64,000 bases of DNA from JAYPHU01 sp038127535. Lineage in GTDB: Bacteria; Pseudomonadota; Alphaproteobacteria; Rhodospirillales; UBA2165. The stretch covers positions 3,817-67,816 of the forward strand of contig JAYPHU010000021.1 in NCBI GenBank assembly GCA_038127535.1, written 5' to 3'. Shown piece after piece: positions 26,650 through 35,530 of this stretch. Every line of letters starts with the position of its first letter. Within the stretch, counting starts at the first letter, position 1. A program made the translations under genes and the position numbers. The notes under the pieces are model-generated. The model ran no database searches. It had not been told where the DNA came from and saw nothing but the letters and a program-made list of their open reading frames with translations.

Positions 26650-27110
26650 CGCAACTGGCCCCGCCGTTGCTCCGTCAGTTCGATCGAGTTCGGCTGGAAG
26701 GCGGCTTCCAAGACCGGCACCGATTTCTGCGGGTCACACTCACCGCACATGAAAATATCAATTGCCGCGAACGCCCGTTCGGGCCAGGTATGAATACTGA
26801 TGTGGGACTCGGCGAGGACCAGAACACCGGACACGCCGCCATTTTCGGTAAATTGCTTTAGGTGAACGTGAAGGATTGTGGCGTCCGCCGCAGTGGCGGC
26901 ATCACACAAGGCTTTTTCGATGACGCCGATATCTGTCAGGTTGATCGTACCCCACATATCAACAAGCAGGTGCGTACCGGCAAACCTCACGCCGTCTTTC
27001 TCGACAAAATAGTCGTTGAGACCGATTTCCACCGGTTCAGGAGGGAACGAGTGTTCCAAGATTTCCTGATCGGCAGGATCCCTCAATTCGTCCATATACT
27101 GTACCCACAA
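26646..27110 (-). CDS. speD: S-adenosylmethionine decarboxylase proenzyme
   Basis: Pyruvoyl enzyme supplying decarboxylated SAM to SpeE. 154 residues if it starts at 27110, 149 from the second ATG (27095). The self-cleavage site is Glu-Ser in VLVLAESHISIHTWPER (Ser102 of the longer form; it becomes the pyruvoyl group), followed by DIFMCGECDP with the conserved Cys. Length fits the class 1B bacterial form. Confidence 0.95.
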   Translation of the reverse strand: MWVQYMDELRDPADQEILEHSFPPEPVEIGLNDYFVEKDGVRFAGTHLLVDMWGTINLTDIGVIEKALCDAATAADATILHVHLKQFTENGGVSGVLVLAESHISIHTWPERAFAAIDIFMCGECDPQKSVPVLEAAFQPNSIELTEQRRGQLR

Positions 27111-27202
27111 AAAACTCGACGGAGCGGGTTTTTAAACCTTCCGCTGGACAGTGCAAGTGATTTTTTAGGGTGGGAGAAAAATGCGAGGCGCGGGCGAAAA
27201 CC

Positions 27203-30200
27203 CTAGTTCAACTGGCTCAGGTTACCCTCTTTCATTCGCTTCTTGTATTCGGCCATGAACGAGGCAAAATTTGATACCGTTTCGATTGTTCCGGCTACTT
27301 GGCGGTAATCGGTCAAGCCGATGGAATCCGGGCTTGAGATCAGATTGAACGCATCCTTATAACGGGTGGCGTTCATGGCCTGGCCGAACGCTTCACGTAA
27401 CTTCAAGGTGCCCCGTTGGTTTTTCCCAAGCGCTTGAATAACCGCCATATTCAATACATAGAGCGCTTGGAGGTCGTCCAGTTTCTCGCCGGGATTGGCT
27501 CCGACGGTGGCGAGAATGCGTTTGAATACTTGAGCGGCGTTGCCCCAGTCCTTGGCCTTCCAATAGACCTCGACCTTCAACCGGTCCGCTTGCAGGCTTT
27601 CATCATCCTCGAGAAGCACGATGGCTTCGGGTCCGCGGCCTTGGTCGACGAGCGCGCGGCCCATGAGAAGCCGGCGTTCATTGATCAACTCCAGTGGCAA
27701 GTCGGGCGCCTCGGATTTCTTAAGGGCGTCGGCCGCCATCGCAGGCTCCCTGTTCAACAGCCTAACCGTCGCCAGTCTCGCGCCGACCCGGGCTTTCAGT
27801 TCGCCCTTCAACCGGAAATTGACTTGCTGGCGAAGAAGTTTCGCCGCCCGATCCAACAAGTCCACCTGCGCCAGACGGTCGGCAAGTTTGCGTATCATTT
27901 CATCTCCCCGCTCACCCGGTGGGGTCAGCTCTTTGAACTCGTCGTACAAGGCGATGGCGCGCACCGGCGGCATCTTGTCAGCAGCGTCGTTTAGATAGAG
28001 GTCCATGAATACGCCGGCCATTTCCTGAGTGACATCCGGCGCCGCCGGATTGTTCGGGAAGTAGGCGGCGGCGGAACGGAGGGTGCGCAGACCGTTCCGG
28101 TAATCCCCGACATCCAGGTAGAGACGTCCGAGACGGCGCAGTAAATCAAATTCGAAATCGCCGCCGCGCCAGGAGAATCGCAATTTTTCGAGCTCCTCAA
28201 TCGCGTCTTTCGGCTTAATCTTATCCAACTGCAGCAGCAGGTCCGCCCGAAGTACGATGGAATTCACGATACTCGGCCGGTGTTCACCTTCGGCTGCCGC
28301 TTTCCATGCTTCAATCGCCCCGTCGAAGTTGCCGGCCAGCTTCTGCAGTTTGCCCTCCAACAGGGCAAGCTGATCAACTTCCTTGGGTGTCGGCTCTTCC
28401 TCACTGACCACGCGCAGGAAATCAGTCGCGAACTCGAGATCGCCCGCCGCGACACCGGCGTCGGCAATCAAAAGCCCCAAGGGCGTTTTCAACCGTTTGG
28501 GATAGGACCGGATGATCCTACCGGTGCCCTTTAAGGTTGGCGCCGCCTCGACCAAATTACCTTGGCTCGCCCGATTGATCGCCCGCCAGAGCTGCCCCTC
28601 GTCTGAACCGTTTAATGTGTCGTGCTTTAAATCCTCGTGCGCGTCGTCATAGCGTTCCATCAGGACATTGGTCATGCCCCGCAAAAGCCGGAACTGAGGC
28701 GTGCCTTCGAGGGCTGTATTGTCCTTGTACATCCGGTCCACCACGCCGGCGGCTTCGTAAGCAAAGTTCTGCCCAATGAGATAGATGGCGTAGTCCTGCC
28801 GGGCCGCCTGCTTGGCGCTGCCTCTCGCCGCCGCGACTTTGTCCAGCAGTTCCTGGCGGCGGCTGCGGAACGTGGTCATACCCTCACGGCGCGCCTCCCG
28901 CCAGACAACGGGTTTAAAAATGCGCTTCACCGAACTGATGTTGGCGATCTTAGCATTCGCCGTCAGCTTGGGGGACGAAGGCGAGATGGTCATCTTGGAG
29001 ACGCTTGATACCTCCACGCCCTGGGTCGAGGGCCTGATCCGGATGTCGTCGACCTTGGGCTGAAACACCACCCCTTGCGCCGTCGGCAGAATTCGCAGCT
29101 GGGGATATTCGTGTTTCTTATTGATGCCGTGGGAGAAGTTGGTTATCGGCACCACTACAAGATTGTCGCCGACTTCGGCGTCGTGGAAAGCCAAAGCCTC
29201 CCCTGCTTGCGGAATGGGGATGTACAGCCGGGGGCCGGTTTGGGAGTCTGGTTGGGATTGCACCTGGATCGGGGTCTGAGGCGCAAGCTGCTGCTGCTTG
29301 AAATCAAATATCCAGGCATTGCCGTCCCGGCGAACCGTGGGATTGACGCCGGGGGCGGTGACCAGCCGCAAAAATGTCCCGCGCGGTGCGGAAAACTGAT
29401 TGGCGGAGAGCAGCGTGCCGGCGCCCTGAGCCATGATCTGGCGGGTATCAAAATTCTGCGCCCTATCGAACACCAGCCAAAGGATTCCAGCGCGGCGAAA
29501 GACGGCGGCCGCTACCGAATCCTGGAAGTCCAGGCGCACCGAACCATTGCCGCCCCCTGCGCCAGTCGCCGGCGGTTGGGCCTGAGGCGCTGGCGCTGGT
29601 GGTGGCGACGCATCTGCCGTTCTTGGCTCGGGGTTGGGCGCGGGACTTGATGGGGTGTTGGCTGCGGGCGCAGCGGAAGCTGCAGCTTGAGCCGGTGCGG
29701 TAACGGGCGCCAATGTCACCGGGCCGGCAGAAGTGTTTGCCTGTTGGGTCTGCTGAGCCAGTGCGGGCGCGGCGGCGGCCTGACGCACCTGGGGCGGTTT
29801 GAGCGACGCCGGCGGCGGGCCATTCGCGTCATTCGCACCCGTCGGATTGAATACGTCAACGACGATCTTTGCACCGCTGCGGAAATGACGAAGCCGGGAG
29901 GTGGACGGAATCTTTAGGACCACGGTTGTGCCGTCGCCGGTCACCACACTGTCTGCGCCGGCCACGTTCCCCAAACCGCGGCGGTTCAACGGGGCGACTG
30001 CGACGTTCGCCCGCCGTTTGAAGTTAATACTGGCCCGGGTTCCTTGCCGGTCGACGCTGTAATCGACATTTTTAACCCAATCGAAGACAACCCGGCCATA
30101 TTGAGGATGAGCGCCGGTGCGTACGCCCACCTTTTCAGACACATTGGCCGGCGGGCTTAAGTCGATAAGATTAACCGTCACCACGTTTCCGCGTGCGTTG

Positions 30201-30532
30201 TAATTGAAGTCAAATTCGCCTTTGAGCGGGAAGGTGACCACCCTGCCCCCGCCGCTCAAGCTTGGACGGCTGATATAATCAGAGAGCGCGCCGGGCAGGC
30301 CGGCAAAATTGGATTCCACCGGACGGGTGAACTGGACGACCAGTTGCCGGCCGGTGATCCGCGCGACAAACGGCACCGGCGCCGGCCAGGTAAAGGTCAG
30401 CCGTCCCACGCCGTCGCCCTTGGTTCCCCGAATCGTCACCGGGTCCGCCAGGGCGGCCGAGCTTATCCCGATCACGGCAATTGCCCCGATGAGCACTGCT
30501 CTCAGCCAGTTATGTCCGTGCATGACACCCAT
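27203..30532 (-). CDS. Large exported TPR-repeat protein downstream of MotB
   Basis: 1109 residues. Signal peptide (LRAVLIGAIAVIGISSAALA), then about 200 residues of beta-rich, AMIN-like repeats (for example LTFTWPAPVPFVARITGRQL and YGRVVFDWVKNVDYSVDRQG), an Ala/Pro/Gln-rich linker at about 240-335, a further beta region, and from about residue 560 helical TPR-like repeats to the end. It begins 5 bp after the motB stop, so it belongs to the fliL-fliM-motB transcript. Its position and periplasmic export suggest a role at the stator or flagellar envelope. AMIN domains bind envelope polymers in known proteins; that link is inference. Confidence 0.8.
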   Translation of the reverse strand: MGVMHGHNWLRAVLIGAIAVIGISSAALADPVTIRGTKGDGVGRLTFTWPAPVPFVARITGRQLVVQFTRPVESNFAGLPGALSDYISRPSLSGGGRVVTFPLKGEFDFNYNARGNVVTVNLIDLSPPANVSEKVGVRTGAHPQYGRVVFDWVKNVDYSVDRQGTRASINFKRRANVAVAPLNRRGLGNVAGADSVVTGDGTTVVLKIPSTSRLRHFRSGAKIVVDVFNPTGANDANGPPPASLKPPQVRQAAAAPALAQQTQQANTSAGPVTLAPVTAPAQAAASAAPAANTPSSPAPNPEPRTADASPPPAPAPQAQPPATGAGGGNGSVRLDFQDSVAAAVFRRAGILWLVFDRAQNFDTRQIMAQGAGTLLSANQFSAPRGTFLRLVTAPGVNPTVRRDGNAWIFDFKQQQLAPQTPIQVQSQPDSQTGPRLYIPIPQAGEALAFHDAEVGDNLVVVPITNFSHGINKKHEYPQLRILPTAQGVVFQPKVDDIRIRPSTQGVEVSSVSKMTISPSSPKLTANAKIANISSVKRIFKPVVWREARREGMTTFRSRRQELLDKVAAARGSAKQAARQDYAIYLIGQNFAYEAAGVVDRMYKDNTALEGTPQFRLLRGMTNVLMERYDDAHEDLKHDTLNGSDEGQLWRAINRASQGNLVEAAPTLKGTGRIIRSYPKRLKTPLGLLIADAGVAAGDLEFATDFLRVVSEEEPTPKEVDQLALLEGKLQKLAGNFDGAIEAWKAAAEGEHRPSIVNSIVLRADLLLQLDKIKPKDAIEELEKLRFSWRGGDFEFDLLRRLGRLYLDVGDYRNGLRTLRSAAAYFPNNPAAPDVTQEMAGVFMDLYLNDAADKMPPVRAIALYDEFKELTPPGERGDEMIRKLADRLAQVDLLDRAAKLLRQQVNFRLKGELKARVGARLATVRLLNREPAMAADALKKSEAPDLPLELINERRLLMGRALVDQGRGPEAIVLLEDDESLQADRLKVEVYWKAKDWGNAAQVFKRILATVGANPGEKLDDLQALYVLNMAVIQALGKNQRGTLKLREAFGQAMNATRYKDAFNLISSPDSIGLTDYRQVAGTIETVSNFASFMAEYKKRMKEGNLSQLN

Positions 30533-30537
30533 TGCGC

Positions 30538-31236
30538 TTATCCACCGTTGGATTTTATCACAATATCAATTCCGCGGGACAGTGTTCGGCGTCGTTCTTC
30601 TGGCAATTCTCTCAAAGCCGACGAGCGGGACCGTCCATACCCGAAGCTCAATATATCCTCGGTATAGTCGGCTTTGGTTAATTCATTCGCAACGGCGATG
30701 GCGCGGGCCAGAGAAAGTTCCCAGTCGGACGCATAGGCCTTACCGGCAAAATCATCCTCTTCCGAATAGCCGTTGACGCCGAGCTCATTGTCGATATGTC
30801 GCAAACCGCCGCCCAGATTGAATAGCGCCTGGCGCGCCGGCTCGGTCGGTGTGGCGCTGCCGGGCGCGAACATCAGTTGGCCGGGCAGAGAGACAATGAT
30901 CCAGTCATCCAAATAAACAATTGGGCTGCCTTTCAGCAGCTGATCCTGCTTAAGCTTGGTGTCCGCGACGGCGTAGAGATATTCCAGATTGATCGCACGC
31001 TTGCGAAAAACGTTGGCGATGTTGTATTCCGCCGTCGGGACGACGATCACGACATCCTTGGCCGGGTTGAGCATTTGCGAGAGCACGTCGATCATTTCCT
31101 TCCAACGGTCGAACTTTACGTTCGATACGGAAAACAGCATGACGAAAAAGGTCAGCAACAGCGCCACCACATCGGTAAAGATGATCAGCCAGGTATTGCT
31201 GATAGCGGTAGCCGAAAGATTTTTTTGCGTCGCCAT
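30538..31236 (-). CDS. motB: MotB-type stator/OmpA-domain protein
   Basis: 232 residues. One TM helix with the expected ion-binding Asp (Asp22 in LIIFTDVVALLLTFFVMLFS), followed by a periplasmic OmpA-like peptidoglycan-binding domain (GSATPTEPARQALFNLGGG, ELGVNGYSEEDDF, SDWELSLARAIAVANEL). The stator partner MotA is not in the window. The gene immediately upstream is a damaged fragment of a second OmpA-domain protein. Confidence 0.88.
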   Translation of the reverse strand: MATQKNLSATAISNTWLIIFTDVVALLLTFFVMLFSVSNVKFDRWKEMIDVLSQMLNPAKDVVIVVPTAEYNIANVFRKRAINLEYLYAVADTKLKQDQLLKGSPIVYLDDWIIVSLPGQLMFAPGSATPTEPARQALFNLGGGLRHIDNELGVNGYSEEDDFAGKAYASDWELSLARAIAVANELTKADYTEDILSFGYGRSRSSALRELPEERRRTLSRGIDIVIKSNGG

Positions 31237-31242
31237 AGCCGC

Positions 31243-31994
31243 CTACTCCTCCCCCGCGTCCGCATCGGGGTCGAACAGGCGGTCGTAATATTCACCGACT
31301 TCATTGGGCGAGCGGATATAGAACCACAGAGTGACCTTGTCCGGATTTCCCTTGCGGATACCGATGGACACGGTATCCGGCGGCACACCAAGAGCCAACA
31401 TGCCGCGGACGAACGCGCCGGCGCCGGCCATCTGAATAGTCTGTTCGCTGGGTATCAAGGTGTTGGGCTTGTCCTCGCTGCCGATAATAAACTCCATACC
31501 GAAGTGAAAGCCGAGGCGGGACGGCTGCTCAGCGAAGATATGATACGGTCGACCAAGGGAATATTAGCCTTCCGGACCTCCGTCGAATCCGGCAGGAAAA
31601 GGGAATCGGCTGCGATAATCGCTTCCATCAGCCGGCCCGGCTGGACAATCTCAACATTCTCGACACCGATGGTCGTCGCCATGATTTCGTGGGTGGCGGC
31701 TTCCGTGGCCGCCACGATCGCGTCCAATTCATCGCTAGAGGACGGCAGCAGCTCGTTTTTCACGTCGACCGGCCTTAGCGCGGCGATGTCGCGGCGCGCG
31801 CCTTCGATATATTCAGAGAGGATTTGAAGTTCCGAGACGATTCCCGGATCGTTCGCGGAAGACAGTTTCAGCGCCGCGCCGACGGTCTGTTAAACGATTT
31901 TGGCGATACTATCGATCTTAATAGTACCGCCGTCCCGTTTTTCGATTTCAGCCAGCTTTTTCTTGAGCCGGGTTGTTCTATTAGCCGCCGCCAT
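31243..31994 (-). pseudogene. cheZ 5' half fused to the 3' half of a motB-like gene, with a stop and a frameshift
   Basis: From ATG 31994 (10 bp after cheY) the frame reads MAAANRTTRLKKKLAEIEKR ... IDSIAKIV, then TAA (31892-31890), then QTVGAALKLSSANDPGIVSE, LSEYIEGARRDIAALRPVDV, LPSSSDELDAIVAATEAATH, which is the N-terminal part of alphaproteobacterial CheZ. The CheZ catalytic half (DQDLTGQR region) is missing: near 31665-31690 the frame passes into VEIVQPGRLMEAIIAADSLF then LPDSTEVRKANIPLVDRIIS, an OmpA/MotB-type domain lacking its TM part. At the G-run 31518-31520 a one-base shift is needed to continue into GFHFGMEFIIGSEDKPNTLI and the C-terminal IRSPNEVGEYYDRLF. No functional CheZ or MotB can be made. 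Confidence 0.8.
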
Positions 31995-32004
31995 GGAGTT
32001 GGCC

Positions 32005-32394
32005 TTAGAAGTCGCCGAGCACGCTCACCATTTTGGACTTGAGGGTTTCGGCATTGAACGGTTTCACGATGTAGTTGGACACCCCGGCTTCTTTTGCCGC
32101 GATCACGTTTTCGGACTTACTTTCAGCCGTCACCATATTGAAGGGAATGTTATTGAGAGACGCATCACCACGCACTTCCCGGAGAAGCTGGATACCGGTC
32201 ATCGGCTCCATATTCCAGTCAGAGATGATTAAGCCCCAATCACTGTCTTACTTGAATTTCAAAAGGGCCGACTGTCCGTCGCTGGCCTCTTCAACGTTGT
32301 TAAAGTTCAACTGCTTCAACAGTTTCCGCACAATGCGCGTCATCATATTGTAATCGTCCACGATCAACACGCGCATATTGGTATCAACAGCCAT
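32005..32394 (-). pseudogene. cheY: Chemotaxis response regulator CheY interrupted by TAA
   Basis: From ATG 32394 the frame reads MAVDTNMRVLIVDDYNMMTR, IVRKLLKQLNFNNVEEASDG, QSALLKFK, then TAA (32250-32248), then DSDWGLIISDWNMEPMTGIQ, LLREVRGDASLNNIPFNMVT and the C-terminal IVKPFNAETLKSKMVSVLGD. All CheY landmarks are present (DD acid pocket, phospho-Asp in IISDWNM, Thr in MVTAE, Lys in VKPF), but the stop lies just before the phospho-Asp strand. CheY has Gln at many such positions, so CAA to TAA is the simplest change. An intact CheY would bind FliM (35 kb) to switch rotation. Confidence 0.85.
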
Positions 32395-32504
32395 CGGTCA
32401 CTCCATTGTTACCGGACGCGATTTCTGCGCCCTTTATCAAGAAAATTAAGCCATCAGGCATAAATAGGGATTTAACCTGTTCTTTTACAGGTTATTTTTT
32501 CGAA

Positions 32505-33239
32505 TTAACCGCCCGAATCTCCGGCGGGACCAGGCAAATTACGCAATTTGGACAACTGCACGGTCATTTCCTTGGCTTTTTCCGGGTTCATTTGCGCCAT
32601 AACAGGCGCCAGACGACGCTCTTTCATGCGCTCAGCAACGGAAAGCAGCGTATCCAGCTCCAATTGCTCGAAAATCCGGGCTGCATCCTTTGGCTTCATT
32701 GCCTCATAAATGCGGACGAGGCTCCGGAGCTTGTTCTCCTGCTGCTCATCATGGGTCTTGATGAGGCTCTGAATTGTCGCCTGGAGCCGCTTTAACTCTC
32801 TGATTTTAGTATTAATTCTCTGTTCGGCGGCGGTCACCAGCCCTTCCCGGACCAGAAGGTCGTCGGCTTGCTTCTCCAAGCCTTCCCGACGATTGGCCAG
32901 TTGTTGCAGGAGATCAATCTCTGGTTGGGTAAATAAAGTCGGATCATTGTCCGGATTGTCTTCGTTGACCTTTTCTTCTCCCTCAGCCTGAGCCCCGCCT
33001 TCTGGCTCAGCCGGCGCTTGCTCCTTGCCTTCGGGCAACTCCCCTTCAGGCGGAGCGTTTTTGGCCGGCGGCTCCTGCAGGTCCTGCTTTTCCTGGGCCT
33101 GGGCCTGGGCCCGGCTAATCTGGATCGGACTCTCTTCGGAATCGAAGCCATCCCAGATGTCGGACACTTTGACCGTGACCATCAGCGTCGCGGCGAAAAT
33201 GGTAACCGGCAGAACCCTTATTTTATTGAATAGCTTCAT
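32505..33239 (-). CDS. MotE-like flagellar motility protein (MgtE-N type domain)
   Basis: 244 residues: short cytoplasmic start and one TM or signal anchor (VLPVTIFAATLMVTVKVSDI), an acidic, proline-rich stretch, a coiled coil (about 120-175), and a C-terminal MgtE-N-like domain (YEAMKPKDAARIFEQLELDT, VMAQMNPEKAKEMTVQLSK). MotE acts as a periplasmic chaperone of motor proteins in rhizobia. A hairpin (aacctgt/acaggtt, about 32477-32496) lies after its stop. Confidence 0.82.
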   Translation of the reverse strand: MKLFNKIRVLPVTIFAATLMVTVKVSDIWDGFDSEESPIQISRAQAQAQEKQDLQEPPAKNAPPEGELPEGKEQAPAEPEGGAQAEGEEKVNEDNPDNDPTLFTQPEIDLLQQLANRREGLEKQADDLLVREGLVTAAEQRINTKIRELKRLQATIQSLIKTHDEQQENKLRSLVRIYEAMKPKDAARIFEQLELDTLLSVAERMKERRLAPVMAQMNPEKAKEMTVQLSKLRNLPGPAGDSGG

Positions 33240-33261
33240 TCACACGCCACCGATTGGTTGG

Positions 33262-33705
33262 TTATCTCACAGCTTGCAAGGCCTTGATCAGTTCTCTCTC
33301 TGCCTCGTTTTTCGCCGTATTCTCCGTGCGGGTTTGTTCATTTGCCGGCTCCCGGTCCAGGCCGATCTTGGACGCCGGGGGTTTCCAGCCCTCTGTCGTG
33401 CGGATGTCTTCTTCCAATAGATCCGCAATCTTGTTGGCGCGATCGATCAAGAATTCTAGATCGTCCCGCACGCCTTCGGAACGGGTCACCGTTTCCTGAA
33501 GAGCGAGGCCGGCAGAATCGGTTGTCGCCTTTAGCTGATAAACACTCGATTCAGCTTTTGCCGTCGCATCGGCGAAGCTGGCCGCCAGTTTTTCAAGGTT
33601 CTTCTGATCCTTGCGCAACGCCACAATTCGCCTGTTCAAGGCGAAGCCGTAGCCAATCGCCATGCAAAGAAGCACGATCAGAAAAATATCCAAAATTACG
33701 CTCAC
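33262..33705 (-). CDS. DUF6468-type membrane-anchored coiled-coil protein
   Basis: 147 residues with an N-terminal TM helix (LDIFLIVLLCMAIGYGFALN) and a long coiled coil (RRIVALRKDQKNLEKLAASF ... VTRSEGVRDDLEFLIDRANK). Recognised as the DUF6468 protein that commonly sits between fliM and the motE-like gene in Rhodospirillales; its function is unknown. It starts 2 bp after fliM. Confidence 0.75.
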   Translation of the reverse strand: MSVILDIFLIVLLCMAIGYGFALNRRIVALRKDQKNLEKLAASFADATAKAESSVYQLKATTDSAGLALQETVTRSEGVRDDLEFLIDRANKIADLLEEDIRTTEGWKPPASKIGLDREPANEQTRTENTAKNEAERELIKALQAVR

Positions 33706-33707
33706 GC

Positions 33708-34868
33708 TCAGCCCTTTCTGTCATGGACGATCCGGTCACCGATTCGCACGGCAATGGAGTCGCCTTTTCTACCCATTTTTCCACTGAACATCGGTATGTC
33801 GCCACACCGGACTTCGATCGTCGAATCAGAGGTGGCGTTCAGCGCCAGCTGAGACCCGACTTTCAAATCAAATACCTGACCCAAAGACATGAGCTGACTG
33901 TCCAGGACAGCTGTCAAGTCGATATCCGTTTTCCACAATTCCTCGGCCAAGTGAGTTTCCCAAATGGAGTCGCGGCCAAACTTCTCACCCATGAACATCT
34001 GGAGAAGCAGTTCGCGAACCGGCTCAAGGGTGGCGTAAGGAATCAAAAGCTCCAATCGTCCGCCGCGGTCTTCCATGTCGATCCGTAGCTTGGCCACGAT
34101 CGCCGCATTCGACGGCCGGGAAATGGTGGCAAATCGGGGATTGGTTTCAAGCCGCTCGAACCGGAATGTTACGGGGCTCAACGGGTCGAACGCGGCGCTG
34201 AGATCGGCAAGCACCACGTGCACCATCCGCTCAACCAAGTTGCGTTCGATACTGGTGTAAGGCCGGCCTTCGATGCGCATGGCCGCCGCAGTGCCGCGGC
34301 GTCCGCCCAAAAGAACGTCCACCGTGGAATAGATGAGGGAGCTGTCGACGGTGAGTAGGCCAAAATTGTCCCATTCCTCCGCCCTGAAGACGCCCAGCAT
34401 CGCCGGCAACGGTATAGAGTTCAGGTAATCGCCAAACCGCAGGCTGGCAATATTGTCGAGGGAGACCTCAACGTTGTCAGAGGTAAAGTTCCGCAAGGAC
34501 GTCGACATCATCCGGACCAGACGGTCGAACACGACCTCCAGCATGGGAAGACGTTCGTAAGAGACGAGCGCGCTATTCAGAATCGCCTGGATGCCGGACC
34601 GGTCCCTGATCTCCTCGGCGTCATCGTCGAAGCCAAGCAGGCTGTCGATTTCGTCCTGGTTCAGAACACTGGTGGTTTCACGCGGGGATGCGGAGGCCGC
34701 GGCAGCGCCGCCGTCGCCGTCGTCGCCATCACCGCCGACCATGGCCTCCCATTCGGCGGCTAGGTCATCTTGTTCGTCGCCATCGCCGTCACCGCCCGCC
34801 ATTTGGGCTTCCGACTCGGCGGCCATGGCATCTTGATCAATATCTTCGTCGCCCGGAGGGACCGTCAT
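33708..34868 (-). CDS. fliM: Flagellar motor switch protein FliM
   Basis: C-ring subunit that binds CheY-P and FliG. 386 residues. The conserved peptide VLNQDEIDSLLGFDDD, normally near the N-terminus, starts near residue 68 because of an acidic Asp/Gly extension containing two similar units (AAESEAQMAGGDGDGDEQDD and AAEWEAMVGGDGDDGDG). The middle domain has SYERLPMLEVVFDRLVRMMS, LPAMLGVFRAEEWDNFGLL and DVLLGGRRG; the C-terminal SpoA domain ends VRCGDIPMFSGKMGRKGDSI. Complete and intact. Second gene after fliL (71 bp). Confidence 0.97.
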   Translation of the reverse strand: MTVPPGDEDIDQDAMAAESEAQMAGGDGDGDEQDDLAAEWEAMVGGDGDDGDGGAAAASASPRETTSVLNQDEIDSLLGFDDDAEEIRDRSGIQAILNSALVSYERLPMLEVVFDRLVRMMSTSLRNFTSDNVEVSLDNIASLRFGDYLNSIPLPAMLGVFRAEEWDNFGLLTVDSSLIYSTVDVLLGGRRGTAAAMRIEGRPYTSIERNLVERMVHVVLADLSAAFDPLSPVTFRFERLETNPRFATISRPSNAAIVAKLRIDMEDRGGRLELLIPYATLEPVRELLLQMFMGEKFGRDSIWETHLAEELWKTDIDLTAVLDSQLMSLGQVFDLKVGSQLALNATSDSTIEVRCGDIPMFSGKMGRKGDSIAVRIGDRIVHDRKG

Positions 34869-34939
34869 TTCTGCTACCTTTCACACCGCACCATGACCTT
34901 TTTCGATCTGGCTTTTTCTTATAGCTGCGTATTCTAACG

Positions 34940-35530
34940 CTATTGTACCAACATTTCCTTAAACAGAACGGAATTCACCTTGGCCGGCTGAACCGCAATG
35001 TTGACGCGGGTCAGCAGCTCTTCGCGAAGCCTGTAAATACCAGCCGATCCCCGCAAATCGTCAATCCTGAGTTCCCGTAAATATGTTTGGAAATTGTCGA
35101 TGACCCGGGGCATGACCTGTTGAATTTTCGCCAAATCATCAGCGCTCGCCAATTCCAACGACACTTTTATCTTGAGAAGATTCTGCCGGCGCCCCGATGA
35201 ATTCAGATTGACGATCATCTCGTCCAGATCGAAGAACACCACCTGTCCTGGAGGCAGAGGCGCATTGCCACCGCCATCCCCGCCATCCCCGCCACCTTCG
35301 CCGCCCTCGGCGGCTTCCTCGGTGCTGCCGAGCAAGGGATCCAGCAAGCCTGTGAAGAATGCAGCCGCGCCGCCGCCGATCAACAGCAGCAGTACAATAC
35401 CGATAATGATGAAGAGCTTCTTTTTGCTCTTCTTACCACCGCCGCCTGACTCTTCACCTTCTTCAAGGTCTTCGTCATCGCCGAGGTCTGCATCATCATC
35501 TAAGTCGTCGTCTAAATCATCGTCGGCCAT
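34940..35530 (-). CDS. fliL: Flagellar basal body-associated protein FliL
   Basis: 196 residues: very acidic cytoplasmic start (MADDDLDDDLDDDADLGDDE), one TM helix (LFIIIGIVLLLLIGGGAAAF), a Gly-rich linker, and the periplasmic SPFH-like domain with VVFFDLDEMIVNLNSSGRRQ and LRDELLTR-like end (RLREELLTRVNIAVQPAKVN, VLFKEMLVQ). FliL supports stator function. First gene of a minus-strand operon divergent from flgF. Confidence 0.94.
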   Translation of the reverse strand: MADDDLDDDLDDDADLGDDEDLEEGEESGGGGKKSKKKLFIIIGIVLLLLIGGGAAAFFTGLLDPLLGSTEEAAEGGEGGGDGGDGGGNAPLPPGQVVFFDLDEMIVNLNSSGRRQNLLKIKVSLELASADDLAKIQQVMPRVIDNFQTYLRELRIDDLRGSAGIYRLREELLTRVNIAVQPAKVNSVLFKEMLVQ

